Part shown: positions 49,999 to 59,738 of the stretch, one piece after another
Layout of the letters: every line of letters starts with the position of its first letter
Numbering within the stretch: position 1 is the stretch's first letter
Assembly: GCA_047974765.1 (NCBI GenBank)
Contig: JBKECP010000014.1
Location: 1 to 64,000, forward strand
Source: JBKECP01 sp047974765
GTDB taxonomy: Bacteria; Pseudomonadota; Gammaproteobacteria; Pseudomonadales; Halieaceae
DNA length: 64,000 nt
Direction of reading: 5' to 3'
The notes under the pieces: generated by a model
Told to the model about the DNA's origin: nothing
What the model saw: only the letters and a program-made list of their open reading frames with translations
The model's database searches: none
Translations under genes and position numbers: made by a program

Positions 49999-52395
49999 AT
50001 GAAAAAAACTGTATTGACGCTGCTTGCGGTGTTTCTCATCGTACCTGCGTTATTCTCCACATCATCATTTGCCCTGAATCAGGATAAAGATAGAGACAGA
50101 AGTCATTTACCCCTGCCAAAACCGGCTTTTCAAGGCAAAATAGACAAAACCTATGTAGACTCTGCAGCGGCTTTTCCGCAGGGTGTACAAGCTCCTTTGG
50201 GGGCACCCAATGTTGTTCTGATAATGCTTGATGATGTAGGTTTTGGTCAGACAGGCACCTTTGGCGGGCCGACACCAACACCCAATATAGACAAGCTGGC
50301 TGCGGCAGGGCTGCGCTACAACCGCTTCCATACTACGGCCATCTGCTCACCTACCCGGGCGGCACTGCTGACCGGCCGCAATCACCACACCACAGGTTTT
50401 GGCATCATTACTGAGTTGGCCACCGGCTTTCCCGGTTATGACAGCATATTGTCCCGCAACACAGCAACAGTGGCGCGCATTCTGCGTGACAATGGTTACA
50501 GTACCGCCATGTTTGGTAAAAATCATAATACGCCAGACTGGGAAACCACCTCTGTTGGTCCTTTTGAGCGCTGGCCTACCGGTTTTGGTTTTGAGTATTT
50601 TTATGGTTTTCACGGTGGTGAAACCAGCCAGTGGGAGCCCCAGCTGTACCGTAATGAAATAGCGGTGGAACCAGCTAAAACTCCTGCCGAAGGCTATCAT
50701 TTGACAGCTGATCTGACAGATGAAGCCATTGGCTGGATATCCAGGCATGAGTCTATTGCGCCGGACAAACCCTATTTTGTGTATCTGGCAACGGGTGCAG
50801 TGCATGCGCCACTGCATGCACCAAAAGAGTGGATCGATCGTTTCAAGGGCCAGTTTGATCAGGGCTGGGACAAGCTAAGAGAAGAAACACTGGCACGGCA
50901 AAAACAACTCGGGATTGTACCGGCCAATACACAACTTACACCGCGGCCTGCTGAGATTGAGGCCTGGGATTCGCTCAGTGATGACGCCAGGCGTCTTTAT
51001 GCCCGGCAGATGGAGGCTTTTGCCGGCTTTTTGGCCCATACCGACTATCATGTTGGCCGACTGCTTCAGGCCGTAGCAGATTCCCCTGATGCAGATAACA
51101 CCCTTATTATTTATGTTGTGGGTGACAATGGTGCCAGTGCAGAGGGCAGTGTGACCGGCACGCTCAATAATATGATGACGCAAAATGGTATCCCCGATAC
51201 GGTCGCACAACAGCTGCCGTTGATCGATGAGATCGGTATACCAGAGCATGAAAATCACTATGCTGTCGGCTGGTCCTGGGCAGGCTCTTCCCCTTTCCAG
51301 TGGATGAAACGGGTACCGTCACATTTTGGTGGTACGCGTAATGGCATGGTGATTTCCTGGCCTAAAACCATCACTGATAAAGGCGGTTTGCGCAGTCAGT
51401 TCAGCCATGTCATTGATATTGCCCCCACTATTCTGGCAGCGGCTGATATTGAAGCGCCAAAAACAGTTGATGGTATCGAGCAGATAGAAATGGCCGGTGT
51501 TGATATCCATTCAACCTTTGCCTCTGCCGAAGCTCCGGCTGTGCGTGATACGCAGTATTTTGAAGTGGGTGGACACCGGGCCATCTATCACAATGGCTGG
51601 GTGGCCACTGCTTTTCACGGTGTTCCCTGGGTGTTGACCGGCTCGCACGGCTTTACAGATCCAAAATACAATACCTGGGAGTTGTACAACATCGAGGAAG
51701 ATTTTTCTCAGTCGAATGATCTGGCAAAGCAATACCCGGACAAGCTGGAGGAACTGGAGGCCCTGTTTGATCAGGAAGCACAAAAGTATGGTGTTTATCC
51801 ACTGGATGACCGTTTTGTAGAGCGTGCATTCACCAAGCGTCCATCAATGACTGCCGGTCGTACCCGTTTTAGCTATACCGATACTGTTACCCGGATTTCT
51901 GAGGCCAGTGCACCGCGTATTTATCAGCGTTCACATAAAATTACCGCCACCCTGACGATCCCTGAAGGTGGCGCAGAGGGGGTTATCATTGCCTGTGGTG
52001 GTACGTCTGCCGGTTATACGCTCTATATCAAGGATGGCAAACTGAACTACGACTACAACTTTTTTGGTAAAAAACTCTACCATGTAGCGTCGACAGAAAA
52101 ATTGCCAACGGGCGAAGTTGAGGTTGCCATGCACTATGAACAGCAGCCCTTCAGGTTTCTAAAGGAAGTCACCGGCGGGGCTGCACAGCTGTTTATCAAC
52201 GGCAAGGTCGTGGGTAGTGGTGATATTGAGCAGGTGGTCCCCGGTCGATTTTCTATTACCGAAACCATGGATATTGGTATGGATCTGGGCGCGACGGTAA
52301 GTCCGGCGTATCGTGATCGCAGGCCTTTCACATTTAGCGGGAAAATACATCATGTGGATTTTGAATTATCACCTGATCAGCCTATAACACCGTAG
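49999..52395 (+). CDS. Exported arylsulfatase, second of the tandem pair
   Basis: A 798-aa exported sulfatase (signal peptide ending SSFAL) that hydrolyses sulfate esters; the substrate may be an algal polysaccharide or aryl sulfate. It has the canonical formylglycine motif CSPTR (Cys 116), LIMLDDVGFGQTGTFGG, GRNHHTTGFG and GDNGASAEGS. It is nearly the same protein as the preceding one over its whole length, with long identical blocks, so it arose by tandem duplication. The C-terminal accessory domain is also shared. It needs a formylglycine-generating enzyme or anSME encoded elsewhere. Confidence 0.95.
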   Translation: MKKTVLTLLAVFLIVPALFSTSSFALNQDKDRDRSHLPLPKPAFQGKIDKTYVDSAAAFPQGVQAPLGAPNVVLIMLDDVGFGQTGTFGGPTPTPNIDKLAAAGLRYNRFHTTAICSPTRAALLTGRNHHTTGFGIITELATGFPGYDSILSRNTATVARILRDNGYSTAMFGKNHNTPDWETTSVGPFERWPTGFGFEYFYGFHGGETSQWEPQLYRNEIAVEPAKTPAEGYHLTADLTDEAIGWISRHESIAPDKPYFVYLATGAVHAPLHAPKEWIDRFKGQFDQGWDKLREETLARQKQLGIVPANTQLTPRPAEIEAWDSLSDDARRLYARQMEAFAGFLAHTDYHVGRLLQAVADSPDADNTLIIYVVGDNGASAEGSVTGTLNNMMTQNGIPDTVAQQLPLIDEIGIPEHENHYAVGWSWAGSSPFQWMKRVPSHFGGTRNGMVISWPKTITDKGGLRSQFSHVIDIAPTILAAADIEAPKTVDGIEQIEMAGVDIHSTFASAEAPAVRDTQYFEVGGHRAIYHNGWVATAFHGVPWVLTGSHGFTDPKYNTWELYNIEEDFSQSNDLAKQYPDKLEELEALFDQEAQKYGVYPLDDRFVERAFTKRPSMTAGRTRFSYTDTVTRISEASAPRIYQRSHKITATLTIPEGGAEGVIIACGGTSAGYTLYIKDGKLNYDYNFFGKKLYHVASTEKLPTGEVEVAMHYEQQPFRFLKEVTGGAAQLFINGKVVGSGDIEQVVPGRFSITETMDIGMDLGATVSPAYRDRRPFTFSGKIHHVDFELSPDQPITP

Positions 52396-52420
52396 TTCAT
52401 TGCATATTGGCAAACAGATT

Positions 52421-52460
52421 GCGAAGTTTGGGGTAGGGTTTTCCGGACTTCGCGGTTTTT
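52421..52460 (+). terminator. Intrinsic terminator after the second sulfatase
   Basis: gcgaagt..acttcgc (52421-52453) forms a hairpin followed by ggTTTTT. An outer pair gcaaacagattgc / gcaatctgtttg (about 52410-52482) encloses it and reaches the 3' end of the convergent dusC gene. Confidence 0.75.
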
Positions 52461-52465
52461 CTGAT

Positions 52466-53473
52466 TCAGGCAATCTGTTTGTCAATCTGGCAGATATTGG
52501 TTATCTGGCTGTCAGTGGCCGTTTCATCACAAACCCGAAGCAGGGCGCTGGCCAGTTCGGCAGGTTTGCGCAAACGCTTTATTTGTTCAAACAGTAAAGC
52601 TGCCTGTGGAAAATAACAGCGTAAGTAGACCAGCCACTGCTTGATCGGATTGCCAACACAGTGGGCATCATAGTGTGCAAGTGTCAGTTCAAAGAACTGG
52701 AAAAGCAGTGCCGGAATATCCCGCCAGCCAAGAGCCTCAATCGTATCGTTTTTCATGTCGGCAGTGACCAGCCGTGGCAGATCCGGCCGACAAAGTGCGC
52801 CCCGGCCCAGCATCAGCGTTTCACAAGCTGTTATCTGGCGGCAGTTACGGGCATCCTCAATGCTCCAGATTTCTCCATTGGCAATAACGGGAATATGAAC
52901 CCATTGTTGGGCACGGGCAATTTCCTGCCAGTGAGCCGGTGGGCGATAGCCCTGTTGTTTGGTGCGGGCGTGGATAATAAGTTCATTGGCACCGGCATTG
53001 CTGATGGCCTGCACATTATCACGAAAAAAATGCGTATCGCTGTAACCCAGGCGGATTTTTACCGTCAGGGGCGTTGTCGCAGGTAATGTCTGGCGAATGG
53101 CTTCAACGATACGCCCAACCCGCTCTGGTTCACGTAAGAGAATGGCGCCACCATCAGAGCGATTAACTGTTTTGGCCGGGCAACCAAAATTGATATCAAT
53201 ACCCGGTGCGCCCAGTTCGGTCGCCCGGGCCGCATTATCGGCCATGACATCACCCTGGCCACCCAGTAACTGGAGATACACCGGTACCCCTGCCAGAGTT
53301 TTTCCGTCATGGTGCAGTTCGGGACAAAGCCGATAAAACACCTTTGGTGGTAACAGGCGGTCACTGATTCGTAAAAACTCTGTTACGCAGCGGTCAATCC
53401 CGCCCAGCGAAGTGAGCAGGTTGCGCATATTGTAATCGACAACCCCTTCCATCGGGGCGAGCAAAAGTGGCAT
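52466..53473 (-). CDS. dusC: tRNA-dihydrouridine(16) synthase DusC
   Basis: Flavoenzyme that reduces U16 in tRNA D-loops. The TIM-barrel start PLLLAPMEGVVDYNMRNLL, the catalytic DINFGCPAKTVNRSDGGAIL (Cys about 98), LTVKIRLGY, IIHARTKQQGYRPPAHWQEI and VIANGEIWS are family-defining. The MEGV(V)D(Y) start and sequence after RCVTEF point to DusC rather than DusA or DusB. Length 335 aa is a little longer than E. coli DusC (315). It is convergent with the sulfatase. Confidence 0.92.
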   Translation of the reverse strand: MPLLLAPMEGVVDYNMRNLLTSLGGIDRCVTEFLRISDRLLPPKVFYRLCPELHHDGKTLAGVPVYLQLLGGQGDVMADNAARATELGAPGIDINFGCPAKTVNRSDGGAILLREPERVGRIVEAIRQTLPATTPLTVKIRLGYSDTHFFRDNVQAISNAGANELIIHARTKQQGYRPPAHWQEIARAQQWVHIPVIANGEIWSIEDARNCRQITACETLMLGRGALCRPDLPRLVTADMKNDTIEALGWRDIPALLFQFFELTLAHYDAHCVGNPIKQWLVYLRCYFPQAALLFEQIKRLRKPAELASALLRVCDETATDSQITNICQIDKQIA

Positions 53474-53718
53474 GAAAATTTATCCGCAATGAAGGTGGCG
53501 GATTATACGGGGCCGCTCAGAACAACCCAACAAGAGATGCTGGTATTGGCGTGGCAAAGCTTTGCAGTATGGTGGTCTGAGTGAGGCAACGAACAGGTAA
53601 CGAATCAATGGAGCAAGCAGCAGGGAGTGGGTACAGACAGTTACCACTTTGTGTTTTATCGGTTTTATCGAGAGTGGCAGGCATCTCAATGCGCCGGGTT
53701 TGTCAAAAATAAAGTGCC

Positions 53719-53747
53719 TGTCCATGTTTTATTACACAGGCTATGAT
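53719..53747 (+). promoter_or_regulatory. Candidate promoter for the oad operon
   Basis: TGTCCA, a 17-nt spacer and TATGAT (53742-53747) end 30 bp before the oadG start. The -35 is poor. The rest of the gap between dusC and oadG (53474-53718) holds nothing I can name. Confidence 0.35.
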
Positions 53748-53777
53748 AGGCGGCTGAATTTTATCAGGGTGAGAATC

Positions 53778-54041
53778 ATGCAGATGGGGTTAATTGGCCA
53801 GGGCCTGGAGTTGATGCTGTTTGGCATGGGCACGGTCATGCTTTTTCTTATGTTGCTGGTGGTGGTGATGACGTGCATGTCAAAGGTGGTGGAGCGTTAC
53901 TTTGCCGAAGCAGATATGCTGCCCCTGCCGGTCCAGGCTAAAACTGTTCAGATGTCGACCGATGTGCCTGCAAATACTGTAAACCCTGAAACAATAGCTG
54001 CCATTAGCGCGGCCATACATTGCTATCGCAATAAACGCTGA
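53778..54041 (+). CDS. oadG: Oxaloacetate decarboxylase gamma subunit OadG
   Basis: An 87-aa assembly subunit of the sodium pump. One membrane helix (about residues 10-33, LMLFGMGTVMLFLMLLVVVM) is followed by a soluble tail, with the family-typical end TVNPETIAAISAAIHCYRNK. Start at 53778 follows AGGGTGAG. It is the first gene of oadGAB, the usual order, 32 bp before oadA. Confidence 0.88.
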   Translation: MQMGLIGQGLELMLFGMGTVMLFLMLLVVVMTCMSKVVERYFAEADMLPLPVQAKTVQMSTDVPANTVNPETIAAISAAIHCYRNKR

Positions 54042-54073
54042 TACAGCAGCACATCAGACAGGAATTGAAACGT

Positions 54074-55876
54074 ATGGATATAACCCCGCCCCCATTAGGT
54101 ATTACTGATGTTGTGCTGCGTGACGCCCATCAGTCGCTGTTTGCTACCCGCCTGCGATTGGAGGATATGCTGCCGATTGCTGCCGAGCTGGATCAGGTTG
54201 GTTTCTGGTCGCTGGAGTCCTGGGGCGGGGCGACCTTTGACGCCTGTATTCGCTATCTTGGTGAGGATCCCTGGGAGCGCATACGGGAGCTGAAAAAGGC
54301 AATGCCCAATACGCCTCAGCAAATGCTGTTTCGGGGCCAGAATATCCTCGGTTATCGCCATTATGCCGATGACGTGGTGGTGAAATTTGTCGAGCGGGCG
54401 GCGGCTAATGGTGTGGATGTGTTCCGGGTGTTCGATGCGATGAACGATATGCGCAATATCGAAGTGGCCCTGCAGGCGGTAAAGGCAGTGGGTAAACACG
54501 CCCAGGGCACTATCTCCTATACACTGAGCCCGGTCCACAATATTGATACCTGGGTGGAGCAGGGCAAGCGCATTGAAGATATGGGTGCTGACTCCATTGC
54601 TATTAAGGATATGGCGGGTTTGCTGCGCCCCTATGAGGGATATGAGCTGGTCAGGCGTCTCAAAGCCAGCTGTGATATTCCCATCCACATGCAATGCCAC
54701 GCCACGACCGGCCTGTCGACTTCGACCATTCTCAAGTGCGTGGAGGCGGGTATTGATAATGTGGATACTTCGATTTCCTCGATGTCGATGACCTATGGTC
54801 ATTCACCAACAGAATCGGTCGTCGCCATTTTGCAGGGCACCGGGCGCGATACCGGGCTGGATATCGTCAAACTGGAATCCATCGCGGCCTATTTTCGTCA
54901 GGTGCGCAAAAAATATGCGAAATTTGAGGGTTCTCTGCGCGGTGTTGACTCGCGCATCCTGGTGGCCCAGGTGCCGGGCGGTATGCTCACCAACATGGAA
55001 AACCAGCTGCGGGAGCAGGGTGCTGCCGATCGTCTTGATGAGGTGCTGGAGGAAATTCCGAAGGTGCGCAAGGATCTTGGCTATATTCCGCTGGTGACAC
55101 CCACATCGCAGATTGTTGGTACCCAGGCTGTGTTGAATGTGCTCACGGGCGAGCGTTACAAGTCCATTTCCAAAGAGACTGCCGGGGTGCTCAAGGGTGA
55201 GTATGGGGCAACACCTGCGCCGGTTGATACGGCTTTGCAGCAGCGCGTACTGGAAGGCGGTGCAGTGATCAGCTGTCGTCCGGCAGATTTGCTGCAACCG
55301 GAGCTGGCCAGTCTGAGCAGCGAACTGCGCGAGCTGGCCCGGGAAAAAACCATTCGGCTGGCCACCGGTGAAAATGAAGTTGACGATGTGCTGACCTATG
55401 CACTGTTTCCCCAGGTCGGGCTCAAATTTTTACAAAACCGGGGCAATGCAGATGCTTTTGAGCCAGCGCCAAAAGAGCTGTCTGAACCCCCTTCCGTTCC
55501 GGTAGCGACGCCTGTGCCGGAAACTGCCAGTGAGACCGGCGTGTATACCGTCAGCGTTAATGGTGAGCGCTATGTGGTTGAAGTGGCTGAAGGGGGGGAG
55601 CTGTCCTCGGTGCAGCCTGCGGTAGCGACAGCGGCGACGACCCCTGCGGTCACACCGGTTGGTGGTGAGCCTGTTTTGGCACCGCTGGCGGGTAATATTG
55701 TCAGGATTAATGTGGTCGTTGGCAGCACAGTGGCTACCGGCGATGTTATTTTGATACTTGAAGCCATGAAGATGGAAACCGAAGTGCGCGCCACCCGGGG
55801 TGGACGGGTGAATGAGATTGCAGTGGTCGCCGGTGATGCCGTTGCTGTTGGTCAGACGCTGATTTATCTGGACTGA
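54074..55876 (+). CDS. oadA: Oxaloacetate decarboxylase alpha subunit OadA (biotin carrier fused)
   Basis: Carboxyltransferase subunit that moves CO2 from oxaloacetate to biotin. The barrel starts ITDVVLRDAHQSLFATRLR, with ESWGGATFDACIRYL, HMQCHATTG metal ligands and a DTSISSMSMTYGHSPTESVV stretch. An Ala/Pro/Thr-rich linker (about 465-520) leads to the biotinyl domain, whose LEAMKMET holds the biotinylated Lys at about 567. The start at 54074 (MDITPPPLG) has AGGA upstream; a TTG at 54065 is the alternative. Six bp separate it from oadB. Confidence 0.95.
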   Translation: MDITPPPLGITDVVLRDAHQSLFATRLRLEDMLPIAAELDQVGFWSLESWGGATFDACIRYLGEDPWERIRELKKAMPNTPQQMLFRGQNILGYRHYADDVVVKFVERAAANGVDVFRVFDAMNDMRNIEVALQAVKAVGKHAQGTISYTLSPVHNIDTWVEQGKRIEDMGADSIAIKDMAGLLRPYEGYELVRRLKASCDIPIHMQCHATTGLSTSTILKCVEAGIDNVDTSISSMSMTYGHSPTESVVAILQGTGRDTGLDIVKLESIAAYFRQVRKKYAKFEGSLRGVDSRILVAQVPGGMLTNMENQLREQGAADRLDEVLEEIPKVRKDLGYIPLVTPTSQIVGTQAVLNVLTGERYKSISKETAGVLKGEYGATPAPVDTALQQRVLEGGAVISCRPADLLQPELASLSSELRELAREKTIRLATGENEVDDVLTYALFPQVGLKFLQNRGNADAFEPAPKELSEPPSVPVATPVPETASETGVYTVSVNGERYVVEVAEGGELSSVQPAVATAATTPAVTPVGGEPVLAPLAGNIVRINVVVGSTVATGDVILILEAMKMETEVRATRGGRVNEIAVVAGDAVAVGQTLIYLD

Positions 55877-55882
55877 TCCGGT

Positions 55883-57187
55883 ATGGATAATCTGTTCAGT
55901 TTATGGAATGCCTCGGGATTGGCACAGATGCAGCCGGGGCAGCTGATGATGCTTGTTATCGCTCTGGTTTTACTTTATCTCGCTATTTACAAACGGTTTG
56001 AGCCGCTGTTACTGGTGCCCATTGGTTTTGGCGGTATTCTGGCCAATATTCCTGGTGCCGGTCTGGCCTATTCAGCGCTGGAAAATGCCTTGCAGCATCC
56101 CGACCCGCAATTGCTGGTGATGTTGTCTGATCATTTGGGGGTGGCACTGGATGCCGGTGCAAAAGAAATACTGGCGGCCTATCAGACGGCAACACCGGCA
56201 GTGCAGCAGCTCATCGAGCAATGGCTTGTCAAAGCAGGTTATAGCGATGGCATGCTGTACACCTTTTATGTCGTACTGATCAGCAGCGGAATTGCGCCTT
56301 TGGTTGTATTTATGGGTGTTGGTGCGATGACTGATTTTGGTCCCTTACTGGCCAATCCGCGCACACTGTTGTTGGGTGCTGCGGCCCAGTTTGGTATTTT
56401 TGCGACCGTGTTGGGTGCCGTTGGTCTGTCGGCAGCAGGGCTTATGGATTTCACTCTGGCCGATGCCGCTGCTATCGGCATTATTGGTGGTGCCGACGGG
56501 CCGACGGCCATCTATGTGTCCAGTATTCTGGCGCCGGATTTATTAGGTGCCATTGCGGTGGCCGCCTATTCCTATATGGCACTGGTGCCGCTGATTCAGC
56601 CACCGATTATGCGCGCGCTGACCACACCGGCCGAGCGGGCCATTGAAATGAAGCAGTTACGCCCGGTCAGCCGCCGCGAAAAAATTATCTTCCCTCTGGT
56701 TTTGTTGATTCTGGTTGCTTTGCTGTTGCCGGATGCCGCACCACTGCTGGGCATGTTCTGCTTTGGTAATCTGATGAAGGAAAGCGGGGTAGTGGAGCGT
56801 CTGTCTGATGCGGTACAAAACTCCCTGATTAATATCACCACGATTTTTCTGGGTTTGTCAGTGGGTTCCAAGCTGGTGGCGGATAAATTTCTCGATACCA
56901 GTACGTTGGGTATTCTGGCTTTGGGGATTGTTGCCTTTGCCATCGGTACTGCCAGTGGTGTGTTAATGGCTAAGCTGATGAACCGTTTCAGTGCGGTGGC
57001 ACTTAATCCGCTGATTGGTTCAGCGGGCGTATCGGCAGTGCCGATGGCTGCCCGGGTGTCTAATAAGGTTGGTCTGGAAGCCAATCCGCATAACTTTTTG
57101 CTGATGCACGCCATGGGGCCAAATGTGGCGGGTGTTATTGGCTCTGCGGTGGCGGCTGGAGTGATGATTGCGCTGGTGGGTTCCTGA
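55883..57187 (+). CDS. oadB: Sodium-translocating decarboxylase beta subunit OadB
   Basis: A 434-aa integral membrane subunit that decarboxylates carboxybiotin and exports two Na+ per cycle. The conserved region GIIGGADGPTAIYVSSILAP (about 198-217) contains the functionally key Asp, and MFCFGNLMKESGVVERLSDA is the second family signature. About nine to eleven helices are predicted. With OadG and OadA it forms a complete pump, so the organism can couple oxaloacetate breakdown to a sodium gradient. Confidence 0.95.
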   Translation: MDNLFSLWNASGLAQMQPGQLMMLVIALVLLYLAIYKRFEPLLLVPIGFGGILANIPGAGLAYSALENALQHPDPQLLVMLSDHLGVALDAGAKEILAAYQTATPAVQQLIEQWLVKAGYSDGMLYTFYVVLISSGIAPLVVFMGVGAMTDFGPLLANPRTLLLGAAAQFGIFATVLGAVGLSAAGLMDFTLADAAAIGIIGGADGPTAIYVSSILAPDLLGAIAVAAYSYMALVPLIQPPIMRALTTPAERAIEMKQLRPVSRREKIIFPLVLLILVALLLPDAAPLLGMFCFGNLMKESGVVERLSDAVQNSLINITTIFLGLSVGSKLVADKFLDTSTLGILALGIVAFAIGTASGVLMAKLMNRFSAVALNPLIGSAGVSAVPMAARVSNKVGLEANPHNFLLMHAMGPNVAGVIGSAVAAGVMIALVGS

Positions 57188-57269
57188 AACAGGACGCCTG
57201 CACAACGGTTGGTGAGAATCTATTAATTTTGTACACTGTCGGCACTGTTGACTGTCGGACGTCGAGTCT

Positions 57270-58217
57270 ATGAATCCCAATTACCTTGATTTTGAACAGC
57301 CTATTGCTGAGCTGGAGGTCAAGATCGAAGAACTCCAGCATGTGGGCACTGATGCCGATCTCAATATCAGTGAGGAGATTGACAAGCTGCGGGAAAAGAG
57401 CACCCGGCTGACCGAAAAAATCTACTCCAATCTCAGTTCCTGGGATATCGTCAAGGTGGCCCGCCATCCCTTGCGTCCCTATAGTCTGGATTATATCCCC
57501 CGGGTTTTCAGCGAATTTGATGAACTCCATGGCGATCGGCACTTTGGTGATGACAAGGCTATTGTTGGTGGTGTTGCCCGTCTCAATGGTCGGCCGGTGA
57601 TGGTTATCGGCCAGGAAAAGGGCCGGGCAGTGAAAGATAAGGTTCTGCGCAACTTTGGCATGCCCAAACCTGAGGGTTATCGCAAGGCATTGCGATTAAT
57701 GGAAATGGCCGAACGTTTCAAAATGCCGGTTATTACCCTGATTGATACGCCCGGTGCCTATCCCGGTATTGATTCTGAAGAACGCGGGATCAGTGAAGCG
57801 ATCGCCCGGAATCTGGCAGTTATGTCCCGCCTGGCTACACCGGTACTGTGTGTGGTGATTGGTGAGGGCAGTTCCGGTGGTGCTCTGGGCATCGGTGTGG
57901 GTGATCATCTGGCGATGTTGCAATATTCCACCTATTTTGTGATTTCTCCCGAGGGCTGCGCCAATATTATCTGGAAGAGCACAGAAAATGCTCCCGATGC
58001 GGCTCAGGCTATGGGGGTTACCTCCAAGGTATTACAGGATCTGGGTATTGTCGATGCAACTATCGAGGAGCCGCTTGGAGGGGCACATCGCAATATCGAG
58101 CTGATGTCTGGCCGCATTCGAGAGCATCTTGCTGGTGAGCTGAACAAACTCGATGCCATGCCTCTGGATGAAATGCTGGAGCAGCGTTACCAGCGCCTGA
58201 TGTCCTACGGCAACTGA
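57270..58217 (+). CDS. accA: Acetyl-CoA carboxylase carboxyltransferase subunit alpha
   Basis: Transfers CO2 from carboxybiotin to acetyl-CoA, making malonyl-CoA for fatty-acid synthesis, together with AccD. The N-terminus YLDFEQPIAELEVKIEELQ and the core VARHPLRPYSLDYI, DELHGDRHFGDD, MPVITLIDTPGAYPGIDSEE followed by RGISEAIARNL and GEGSSGGALGIGVGD are canonical. Length 315 aa matches E. coli. Start ATG at 57270, 22 bp before tilS. Confidence 0.97.
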   Translation: MNPNYLDFEQPIAELEVKIEELQHVGTDADLNISEEIDKLREKSTRLTEKIYSNLSSWDIVKVARHPLRPYSLDYIPRVFSEFDELHGDRHFGDDKAIVGGVARLNGRPVMVIGQEKGRAVKDKVLRNFGMPKPEGYRKALRLMEMAERFKMPVITLIDTPGAYPGIDSEERGISEAIARNLAVMSRLATPVLCVVIGEGSSGGALGIGVGDHLAMLQYSTYFVISPEGCANIIWKSTENAPDAAQAMGVTSKVLQDLGIVDATIEEPLGGAHRNIELMSGRIREHLAGELNKLDAMPLDEMLEQRYQRLMSYGN

Positions 58218-58239
58218 TCTTTATACAGCGCACCGGGAG

Positions 58240-59607
58240 ATGAAAGACCGCCAGCTGACGCCTGGACAGCTTTTGCCGGGTTTGCTGCCGTTTTCCTGTG
58301 CTGCACGCTGGTGGCTTGCGCTAAGTGGTGGTATGGACTCTGTTGTGCTGCTGCACTTACTGGTGATGGCGCGACGTGAGAATCCTGATCTGCCCCCAAT
58401 AACCGCACTGCACATCAATCACGGTCTGCATGAAGAAGCTGGTCACTGGCAGGTTTTTTGCCAGTATTACTGCCATCAGCTGGCAGTTGAGCTGCATTGT
58501 GAGCAAGTGCAGGTGAATCCGGCAGGCCTGGGGCTTGAAGCAGCCGCCCGCGAGGTGCGCTACCGTGTTTTTGAACGCAAGCTGGGGATGGGGGAAGTAC
58601 TTTTTTTGGCCCATCATCAGGATGACCAGGTGGAGACTTTTTTTCTGCGTCTGCTGCGGGGGGCCGGTGTGGATGGCTTGAGCGCCATGCCTGCAAGTCG
58701 CTCATTGGGTGAAGGCCATCTGTGTCGGCCTTTACTGGATTATTCCCGCAGTACATTACAGGGTTATGCCCGGCGCTGTGAGTTGAGCCACATAGAAGAT
58801 CCCTCTAACCGCAACGAGTGTTTTGATCGCAATTACCTGCGTCAGCAAGTGTTGCCGCTGATTGAAGCCCGGTGGAAGACCTATCGTCGGAGTGTGAGTC
58901 GGGCGGCAGACGATATGCGTTCGGCGGCAGAGGAATTGCATCAATTAAGTCCGGTGATTCCCCGTTGCCGCAGCCGCATGGATGAACCGGGCCTGCAATT
59001 GTCGGCCCTGTTGGCCCTGTCTGACAGCCTTGTTCTCAGGCAGTTGCGTCGCTGGCTGGCAGAATTTGGTGAGCCACTTTCGCCCGATAAGGCTGCGTTG
59101 GCAGAGTTTTTGCGCCAGCTTAGATGCGGCGGTGATGATACTCATCCCTGTTTGCAATATGGAGCCATGATACTCAGACGCTTTCGGGGTGGCTTGTATG
59201 TCTGTGTCCCATCGGCAGCGTCGACTGATTTGCCCACCCATCTGTTCAGGCCCGGTGAGTCAGTTGCTGTCAATGGTGTGGGATGGCTGTCTCTTGAGTC
59301 GGCCAGCGGTGCCGCTTTGCAGCTTAATAAAGATGATTTGCTCAGCTGGCGCTGGCGTCGTGGCGGAGAGACCTGCTATTTGCCGGGTCGAAGAGGCAAG
59401 CGATCGCTTAAAAAGCTGTTGCAGGAGGCATCCGTGCCGCCCTGGTGGCGGGAGCGTATACCGCTGCTTTATCTCGGTGATGAATCAACCTCGCAGGAGC
59501 TGCTTGCTGTAGGTGATCTGTGGCTCTGTGACAGCTCCCGTCTGGTGCAGAAAGGGGAGGGCTGGCAAGTGCGCTGGCAGAGAAAAACTTCCAGTGTGTG
59601 TGATTGA
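58240..59607 (+). CDS. tilS: tRNA(Ile)-lysidine synthase TilS
   Basis: Modifies C34 of tRNA-Ile(CAU) to lysidine using ATP so it reads AUA. The PP-loop is LALSGGMDSVVLLHLL (about 28-43); HINHGLHEEAG, HHQDDQVETFFLRLLRG and LCRPLLDYSR follow as in TilS. The C-terminal substrate-recognition domain contains the WRRGGE.. and PPWWRERIPLLY blocks. Length 455 aa is normal. ATG at 58240 has GGGAG directly upstream. Confidence 0.94.
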   Translation: MKDRQLTPGQLLPGLLPFSCAARWWLALSGGMDSVVLLHLLVMARRENPDLPPITALHINHGLHEEAGHWQVFCQYYCHQLAVELHCEQVQVNPAGLGLEAAAREVRYRVFERKLGMGEVLFLAHHQDDQVETFFLRLLRGAGVDGLSAMPASRSLGEGHLCRPLLDYSRSTLQGYARRCELSHIEDPSNRNECFDRNYLRQQVLPLIEARWKTYRRSVSRAADDMRSAAEELHQLSPVIPRCRSRMDEPGLQLSALLALSDSLVLRQLRRWLAEFGEPLSPDKAALAEFLRQLRCGGDDTHPCLQYGAMILRRFRGGLYVCVPSAASTDLPTHLFRPGESVAVNGVGWLSLESASGAALQLNKDDLLSWRWRRGGETCYLPGRRGKRSLKKLLQEASVPPWWRERIPLLYLGDESTSQELLAVGDLWLCDSSRLVQKGEGWQVRWQRKTSSVCD

Positions 59608-59738
59608 GCGACCCAGGGGATTCTGGTACGCTGGTTTCCCATCTTTTTGCAGACTTGTGTTGCCCTTTCGAGGCAGTGAACACCCGTTTGTGAACCCCAA
59701 ACCTGTAGTCAGCCCAATAGCGTACAAATAGGCTTTTC

